From Candidatus Dojkabacteria bacterium (GTDB lineage Bacteria; Patescibacteriota; Dojkabacteria; SC72), in contig JAAZIL010000086.1 in NCBI GenBank assembly GCA_012800885.1, positions 1-9,082 on the forward strand: a stretch of 9,082 nucleotides of DNA, given 5' to 3'. The position numbers and the translations under genes are program-made. Below the pieces are notes generated by a model. It was not told the origin of the DNA. It was given only the letters and a program-made list of their open reading frames with translations, and searched no databases. Of this stretch, positions 4,572 through 9,082 are shown one piece after another (position 1 is the first letter of the stretch; each line of letters opens with the position of its first letter).

Positions 4572-6242
4572 CTACATCAGCACATCATTAATGTATCCTT
4601 GTAACCTCTCTCTTACTCTAACCTCACCCATTACTTGCATTACTTGATAAAGATCAGGAGTTTGTCTTCTCCCTGTAGTAGCTACACGTATAACCATTGC
4701 AACATCACCTATTCTTCCTCTATATTTTGAAGGGTCTTTAATATACTCAGTAGAATCAGTTGAGAAATTATTTCTTAACGCTATCTCTTTAATTTTATTA
4801 AACCACTCACTACTACTATCCTCAAAATAATATGTATCTAAGAACATATTTAGTATAGCTCTCTGTAAATTATCCTCCATCTCAACCACATCTTTCTTCA
4901 TATTGATGAATAAATCATCAAAAAATATCTCTAGTTGAGTTAATACATCAGACCATTTAACAATATCTTTTCTAATTCTCTCTCCCTCTCTCTCAATATT
5001 CAATATATTAATACAGTACTCTCTATGATTACTTAATTTACTAAAGGTCTGCTCGCTATATTTCTCAGACCACTCTAGAGCATAATTATAGACCTGTTGT
5101 GCAGATAGTGTTGAGATATACTCCTTACAGATATTATTTATTTTTAAAATATCAAAAAGTGCCCCTGCTTTATTAAACTTCTCAAGCCTTAGATTAAATT
5201 CTAATATATCACTATCTGGATTTAGTCTTCTCCAATCTGAAAAACTTGAATTAGCAACATTTAAAAGATACTCCTTGACTCCTTCAACTGGATAACCATT
5301 CTCTATATAGAAAGCTACTCTGGATTCTGGATCTCTCCTTTTACTTAACTTCCTTTTACCTTCTCCCTCTTTTTTCATTAGAGGGGAGATATGACCGTAA
5401 TCTAACTGTTTAAACTCTAAAGCTTCAAATATCTCCATATGTAAAGGTTGAGAAGACAACCATTCATCCCCTCTCAAAACATATGATATATCCATTAAGG
5501 TATCATCAATAGGGTGTGCAAAGTGATAAGTTGGATATCCATCTGATTTAAGCAGTATACTATCCATATCATTCTGAGAGAGTGTAACCCTCCCCTTTAT
5601 TAAATCAGTACATTCAATCTTCTTCTTAAAATCTCCTCTGGAGTACAATCTAATCACATACGGAGTCTCTTTCTCTAACTCCTTCTCTATACTATCTAGA
5701 GAGGCATCTCTCCATTTAGCCCACTTACCGTAATACCCTGTTCTTTCTCTCTTCTTCTCTTGTTGTTTACGTATCTCTTCTAATTCCTGCTCTGTTGCAA
5801 AACAAGGATATGCTAGACCTTTAGATACTAAATCTTTTGCAAACACCCTATATATCTCTACTCTTTCACTCTGAATATATGGTCCATATATACCTTCTGT
5901 TTTTCCCTTTCCTAATACACCTTCATCAAACTCAATCCCAAAGTATTTTAATCCATCTACTATCTGCACAATACCTTCCTCAATCTCCCTCTCCTTATCC
6001 GTATCCTCTATTCTAAGAATAAAGACACCATTACTATTCTTAGTAAGGATATATCCTGCTAGTGCTGTATACACATTACCTATGTGTAAATATCCAGTTG
6101 GACTAGGAGCAAACCTTAATACTAGTTGTTCCTTCTCTAATTTTCTTCTAGGATATTTTTTAAAGATATCTTCTCTACTCTCTACTACATCTTCGAAAAG
6201 AAGATCTGCTAACATACTATTTTCCTGCTCAGTTCTAATCAC
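4572..6242 (-). CDS. gltX: Glutamyl-tRNA synthetase (possibly non-discriminating)
   Basis: Class Ic synthetase that loads glutamate on tRNA-Glu and, in species without GlnRS, on tRNA-Gln as well. The motifs are RFAPSPTGYLHIGN (43-56, the HIGH region), RIEDTD (77-82), GYPTYHFAHPIDD (235-247), RGDEWLSSQPLH (257-268) and KLSKR (298-302, the KMSKS loop). At 556 aa it is longer than the usual 470-500, with about 40 residues before the Rossmann fold and a divergent C-terminal anticodon part. The last HIGH residue is Asn instead of the usual Gly of GluRS. The start is uncertain. GTG at 6242 lies 7 bases after a -10 box and would be leaderless; ATG at 6215 (residue 10) has AGGA 7 bases upstream. The rest of the window lacks Shine-Dalgarno sites, so I keep the longer form. 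tRNA-Gln follows in the same direction. Confidence 0.95.
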   Translation of the reverse strand: MIRTEQENSMLADLLFEDVVESREDIFKKYPRRKLEKEQLVLRFAPSPTGYLHIGNVYTALAGYILTKNSNGVFILRIEDTDKEREIEEGIVQIVDGLKYFGIEFDEGVLGKGKTEGIYGPYIQSERVEIYRVFAKDLVSKGLAYPCFATEQELEEIRKQQEKKRERTGYYGKWAKWRDASLDSIEKELEKETPYVIRLYSRGDFKKKIECTDLIKGRVTLSQNDMDSILLKSDGYPTYHFAHPIDDTLMDISYVLRGDEWLSSQPLHMEIFEALEFKQLDYGHISPLMKKEGEGKRKLSKRRDPESRVAFYIENGYPVEGVKEYLLNVANSSFSDWRRLNPDSDILEFNLRLEKFNKAGALFDILKINNICKEYISTLSAQQVYNYALEWSEKYSEQTFSKLSNHREYCINILNIEREGERIRKDIVKWSDVLTQLEIFFDDLFINMKKDVVEMEDNLQRAILNMFLDTYYFEDSSSEWFNKIKEIALRNNFSTDSTEYIKDPSKYRGRIGDVAMVIRVATTGRRQTPDLYQVMQVMGEVRVRERLQGYINDVLM

Positions 6243-6249
6243 TTAAAAG

Positions 6250-6278
6250 ATAATACAAAGTTATATTGATATCTTAAA
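6250..6278 (-). promoter_or_regulatory. Promoter of gltX
   Basis: On the minus strand TTTAAG (6278-6273), a 17-bp spacer and TATTAT (6255-6250). The predicted start is near 6243, directly at the GTG codon at 6242. It overlaps the promoter of the divergent 437-aa gene. Another TATAAT on this strand at 6298-6293 would give a longer leader. Confidence 0.5.
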
Positions 6279-6294
6279 TATACACTGCTATCAT
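6266..6294 (+). promoter_or_regulatory. Promoter of the 437-aa gene, placed for a leaderless start
   Basis: TTGATA (6266-6271, five of six consensus positions), an exact 17-bp spacer and TATCAT (6289-6294, five of six), with TGC immediately before the -10 box. It is the best-matched promoter in the window. Only six bases separate the -10 from the ATG at 6301, so the transcript should begin at or next to the A of the start codon. Confidence 0.7.
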
Positions 6295-6300
6295 TATACC

Positions 6301-7614
6301 ATGACACTTACAGAAGCAGCATTCTGGACTAAGAAATTTGGGTTAATTGCAGTAGGGATATTTGCTTTTGGAATAATTTTCTTACTCATAATTCTTAAAC
6401 CAAAGAAAACTGATCTACCACAGAAATATTTAGAACCAGACTTTGCGTGTACCCAAACCCCTGAGGAATTTCTGCCTGACAGATTATCTATTCCTTCCTT
6501 AGAGATTGTAAACAATGATAATGTTGAATATGTTATTCAAACAGACACGGGCAAATTAGGTGATCTGCCAACTATTGTTAATGTATACAGTTATACTGAC
6601 TTAGAACAGAAAATTACAGCACAAGCAGAAGCAAAAATCCTGGCAGGAAAATTAGGATTTGATCCCGAGATGATTATTAGGCGAGGTACAACAGAATATC
6701 TTTGGAACAATAATAGAACACAGAGAACTCTCCATGTTAACGCTAGAGATTTAAATTTCACTTTTAAAACCTCAATTAACATGATAAAAGAGTTGAGGAA
6801 AATGTCTGATTTACCAACAGAGAATGAAGCTATAACTGCAGCTACAAGTATTCTTAGATCACTAGGAGTATTAGATGAAGGATATACTACAATGCAACCA
6901 TCTGTTTATCTAATCACTATCAATCCAGACGACACATATTCAGAAGCAGATTCACTACTTAATGCACACTTAATTAGAGTTGATTTCCAAAAACAGATAC
7001 CTCTAATCTCTATACCTTCTAATGTAGAAGGAGCACAAAAAATCATCTCTTATCTAACTAAGAAAAACATGTCACACACTATGGGCAAGATTCTAGTAAA
7101 TGATAGTAACGTTGATGTTTACAATTTTAGTACTTTAATGACATACTCCAATCCTAGCAAATCAAATGTCTCTGTATATGTTGGCGCAGAGAATCCCTCT
7201 ATTAAAAATCATAACAGCATTCACCAAATTGAGTTTAGAACATGGCAACAAGAAGTAGAGAGTTGTGGTACCTATCCATTAATTAGCCCTGAAATAGCTC
7301 AAAACAGAGTCCAAAATGGAGAAGGGAGTCTAGTTCAATTAAATTACAACAATGATGAAATAGCACCTTACATTTCACAAGATGTAAAAAGATATATTAT
7401 CACCGACCTATATATAACGTATTATGAAGGTTTGTATGAACAGAAGTTCTTACAACCTGTATACCTTTTTACAGGTGTAGCTACACTTGCAGATAACTCC
7501 TCAGCTGATTTCTTTATTTACTATCCCGCAATAGATTACGATAACTTAGAAGAGAGAAAAGAGTTGCCCGAATTACCCACAACAAAAAAGAAAGATAGTA
7601 TACTACCTTTTTAA
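6301..7614 (+). CDS. Single-pass membrane protein with large exported domain, function unknown
   Basis: A short cytoplasmic tail (MTLTEAAFWTKK) leads to one hydrophobic segment at about 13-32, then KPKK, then some 400 residues that should lie outside the membrane. The exported part is polar and mixed alpha/beta. One stretch at about 173-240 has a helix (PTENEAITAATSILRSLGV) followed by strands. Another, at about 323-410, runs TYPLISPEIAQNRVQNGEGS, then ITDLYITYYEGLYEQKF and LQPVYLFTGVATLADNSSAD. That second block recalls the PepSY-like domains of YycH/YycI-type regulators, but only in outline and from memory. There are no catalytic motifs, and only two Cys (50, 322), both beyond the membrane segment. 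Its end overlaps the end of dacA by 12 bp, and its promoter overlaps that of gltX. A role in envelope upkeep is a guess from the dacA neighbour. Confidence 0.85.
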   Translation: MTLTEAAFWTKKFGLIAVGIFAFGIIFLLIILKPKKTDLPQKYLEPDFACTQTPEEFLPDRLSIPSLEIVNNDNVEYVIQTDTGKLGDLPTIVNVYSYTDLEQKITAQAEAKILAGKLGFDPEMIIRRGTTEYLWNNNRTQRTLHVNARDLNFTFKTSINMIKELRKMSDLPTENEAITAATSILRSLGVLDEGYTTMQPSVYLITINPDDTYSEADSLLNAHLIRVDFQKQIPLISIPSNVEGAQKIISYLTKKNMSHTMGKILVNDSNVDVYNFSTLMTYSNPSKSNVSVYVGAENPSIKNHNSIHQIEFRTWQQEVESCGTYPLISPEIAQNRVQNGEGSLVQLNYNNDEIAPYISQDVKRYIITDLYITYYEGLYEQKFLQPVYLFTGVATLADNSSADFFIYYPAIDYDNLEERKELPELPTTKKKDSILPF

Positions 7615-8652
7615 CCTATACACACTCTCTAATAATTTAGTATCTTCAAATCTCTGTTTTGAATTCAGTACAACAGTAATTAATTCATCATTATCTGAGT
7701 ATACGAAATATCCAACAAAACACGGTCCTGAAAGATCTGTAATACCTGTCTTAAAACCCTTAACATATTTAGTAGTGTTAGCCAGTAGGTTAGTCGTTCT
7801 AACTTTCTCGCTCACTAAATCATCATTACTACTCCAGTATATTGTCTCGGAGGTCTGAGATACTGTATCTACAATATATGGATACTTCCTTGCAACAGAA
7901 GTTAGAATAGCAATATCATACGCTGTTGAGTACGCTCCTTCCTCATCCCAACCTGAAGGGTTTACAAAGAGGGTATTATTCATCCCTATTACCTTTGCTC
8001 TCCTATTCATCTCCTTTACAAAACCAACATAACCACCATTTGGATATGCATTAGCAATAGCATACGCTGCATCATTAAAAGATGGAATCAGCATTGCTTT
8101 GATTAAGTTAGAGACTGTAATTTTATCACCCTCTTTCAATTTTAAACTCCAATTTACACTCTCTGGCATATTCTCTACACTCACCTCCACAACATCATCT
8201 AAATTGAAATTTTCTAAAGTAACAATAACTGTCATAATTTTAGTTAAACTAGCAACTGGAAGTCTCTCATGCATCTCTCTCTGATATATAATGTTCCCAT
8301 TTGCCGGATTAACGGCTAGTACACCTTGGGCTTTTACATCTACCGAAGGTACTTGTAACAGTACACTCTTACTGATCTCTTCTCCCGTAATAGGTAAAAA
8401 AATACTCTCAGCGGGATAATTACCTGTTTCAATATAGTCTTGTGTACCATTAAAAAAACGAAGAAAAAAGATAGTAGCTAGTACAAGAAAAATTAATAGA
8501 AATACAATACCTACAAACTTTAGAATCTGCTTTCTCCTTCTTAACCTCTCTTCTAACGCTTTAGCCTGTATAGCTGCTCTGTATGCTTGTTTGAATAGTT
8601 TCTCATCATACCTTTTACCCTTAATTTGCTCTCTTTCTTTTTCTGATGACAT
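7603..8652 (-). CDS. dacA: D-alanyl-D-alanine carboxypeptidase (DacA family, peptidase S11), membrane-anchored
   Basis: Serine peptidase that removes the terminal D-Ala from peptidoglycan stem peptides outside the membrane, trimming cross-linking. All three active-site motifs are present: SxxK as S135-L-T-K138 (ASLTKIMT), SxN as S191-F-N193 (SFNDAA) and KTG at 301-303 (GFKTGIT). The family block MNNTLFVNPSGWDEEGAYST lies at 224-243. A basic 42-residue cytoplasmic tail precedes one TM segment (about 44-64), so the enzyme is held by an N-terminal anchor. Classic DacA has a cleaved signal and a C-terminal amphipathic anchor instead. The protein ends soon after the catalytic domain, with no PBP5 C-terminal beta domain. 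The middle residue of SxN is Phe, where Gly or Ala is usual. TAG stop; the tail overlaps the 437-aa gene by 12 bp. Confidence 0.92.
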   Translation of the reverse strand: MSSEKEREQIKGKRYDEKLFKQAYRAAIQAKALEERLRRRKQILKFVGIVFLLIFLVLATIFFLRFFNGTQDYIETGNYPAESIFLPITGEEISKSVLLQVPSVDVKAQGVLAVNPANGNIIYQREMHERLPVASLTKIMTVIVTLENFNLDDVVEVSVENMPESVNWSLKLKEGDKITVSNLIKAMLIPSFNDAAYAIANAYPNGGYVGFVKEMNRRAKVIGMNNTLFVNPSGWDEEGAYSTAYDIAILTSVARKYPYIVDTVSQTSETIYWSSNDDLVSEKVRTTNLLANTTKYVKGFKTGITDLSGPCFVGYFVYSDNDELITVVLNSKQRFEDTKLLESVYRLKR

Positions 8653-8659
8653 AGTAGTA

Positions 8660-8668
8660 ATAATATCA
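8660..8668 (-). promoter_or_regulatory. Extended -10 promoter of dacA, placed for a leaderless start
   Basis: The minus strand reads TGATATTAT: TATTAT (8665-8660) with TGA before it (8668-8666). Seven bases separate the box from the ATG whose first base is 8652, so transcription should begin at or one base before the start codon. No clear -35 hexamer is present. Confidence 0.55.
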
Positions 8669-8694
8669 AGTATATGGAAATTGATATATATATA

Positions 8695-8724
8695 TTGTTC
8701 TTTTCAAAAGATGTAATATATAAT
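8695..8724 (+). promoter_or_regulatory. Candidate promoter of aspS
   Basis: TTGTTC (8695-8700), an 18-bp spacer and a perfect TATAAT (8719-8724). Transcription would begin near 8731, giving a leader of about 20 nt to the ATG at 8751, without a Shine-Dalgarno. It diverges from the dacA promoter, whose -10 lies about 55 bp away. Confidence 0.5.
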
Positions 8725-8750
8725 AACGGAATAATATAGTGATTGAAAAT

Positions 8751-9082
8751 ATGGAAAGGATATTAATATCTGAATTGAGTAAATATATCAATAAAGAAGT
8801 AAGAATTAGAGGTAGAGTAGATAGAGTAAGAGACCAAGGAAAAATTATATTTGTAATAGTAAGAGATAGAACAGGTAAAGTGCAAGCAGTTGCTTCACAA
8901 GATTCTAAAGATAGTGTATTTAATACATCTAAGAAGCTAACAACAGAATCTATTGTTGATATTCATGGATTAGTAAAAGAAGCTAAACAGGTCTCAGCAG
9001 GATATGAATTAGAAATCTTAAGTATAAAAGTGGACTCTCTCTCTAGAACTCCTCTTCCTATTGTTATTGAACAACCTTACAG
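8751..9082 (+). CDS. aspS: Aspartyl-tRNA synthetase, archaeal type, N-terminal part (runs off the right edge)
   Basis: The 110 visible codons form the OB-fold anticodon-binding domain of a class IIb synthetase, which would attach aspartate to tRNA-Asp (and to tRNA-Asn if non-discriminating). Evidence is EVRIRGRVDRVRDQGKIIF at 16-34, then VRDRTGKVQAV at 37-47 (the DRxGxxQ motif), LTTESIVDIHGLVKEAK at 63-79 and the PLP at 101-103 that precedes the catalytic part. The DRTG form and the LtxESIVdihG spacing favour archaeal-type AspRS over the bacterial form. AsnRS cannot be fully excluded because the catalytic core is outside the window. No stop codon occurs before the edge. ATG 8751 is chosen; an in-frame GTG at 8739 is possible. 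No Shine-Dalgarno. Confidence 0.8.
   Translation, partial: MERILISELSKYINKEVRIRGRVDRVRDQGKIIFVIVRDRTGKVQAVASQDSKDSVFNTSKKLTTESIVDIHGLVKEAKQVSAGYELEILSIKVDSLSRTPLPIVIEQPY

Noticed and set aside
6294..6782. Two minus-strand open frames (73 and 63 codons)
   Set aside because: Both are antisense to the 437-aa gene and show no start signal or protein motif.
7596..7605. Perfect palindrome TAGTATACTA at the convergent end of the 437-aa gene and dacA, near T-runs on both strands
   Set aside because: With a realistic loop only three A/T-rich pairs remain, too weak for a bidirectional terminator.
8099..8284. Plus-strand open frame of 61 codons
   Set aside because: Antisense to the catalytic region of dacA, including its SxxK motif, which is certain.
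1..9082. TGA read as glycine or tryptophan, as in some CPR phyla
   Set aside because: All genes are full length under the standard code and contain no in-frame TGA.

Overview
The window is a compact, AT-rich (about one third G+C by eye) bacterial chromosome segment. It uses the standard genetic code, has almost no Shine-Dalgarno sites, has very short intergenic gaps, and carries many small proteins without recognisable families. Together with a eukaryote-like (type 2) IleRS, an archaeal-type AspRS, a long divergent GluRS and a membrane-anchored DacA, this points to a Candidate Phyla Radiation (Patescibacteria) genome, possibly Dojkabacteria/WS6-like. The lineage is an inference from gene style and not from a marker search.

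Layout. 1-1393 (-) is the 5' two fifths or so of ileS, running off the left edge. 1413-1624 (-) is its leader, a complete transcriptional T-box riboswitch: an extended -10 promoter, a short 5' hairpin showing an AUC (Ile) triplet, a T-box/antiterminator, and a competing 14-bp intrinsic terminator with a U-tract. 1704-2311 (+) holds two small genes of unknown function, divergent from ileS. 2298-3979 (-) is a two-gene operon of LiaF-like membrane proteins: a toast-rack beta-helix protein followed by a LiaF homologue. 4205-4468 (+) is an 87-aa unknown. 4486-4556 (-) is tRNA-Gln(CUG), lying 15 bases past the stop codon of gltX (4572-6242, -). 6301-7614 (+) is a single-pass membrane protein with a large exported part and no firm family. 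It overlaps tail-to-tail with a D,D-carboxypeptidase of the DacA family (7603-8652, -). 8751-9082 (+) is the start of an archaeal-type aspS, cut by the right edge.

How the genes fit together. Two themes alternate: tRNA charging (ileS with its tRNA-Ile sensor, gltX with a tRNA-Gln, and aspS) and the cell envelope (the LiaF-like pair, the 437-aa membrane protein and DacA). The tRNA-Gln has a U1-A72 pair, the known recognition feature of GatCAB amidotransferase. Its position at the end of the gltX transcript suggests a non-discriminating GluRS feeding the transamidation route to Gln-tRNA, though GatCAB is not in the window. Three starts (gltX GTG, the 437-aa gene, dacA) have a -10 box placed so that transcription would begin at the start codon, which suggests leaderless mRNAs.

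The most interesting element is the ileS leader. It appears to be a T-box with a reduced Stem I that nevertheless controls transcription termination, and it lies in what looks like a CPR genome, where T-boxes are not commonly described.
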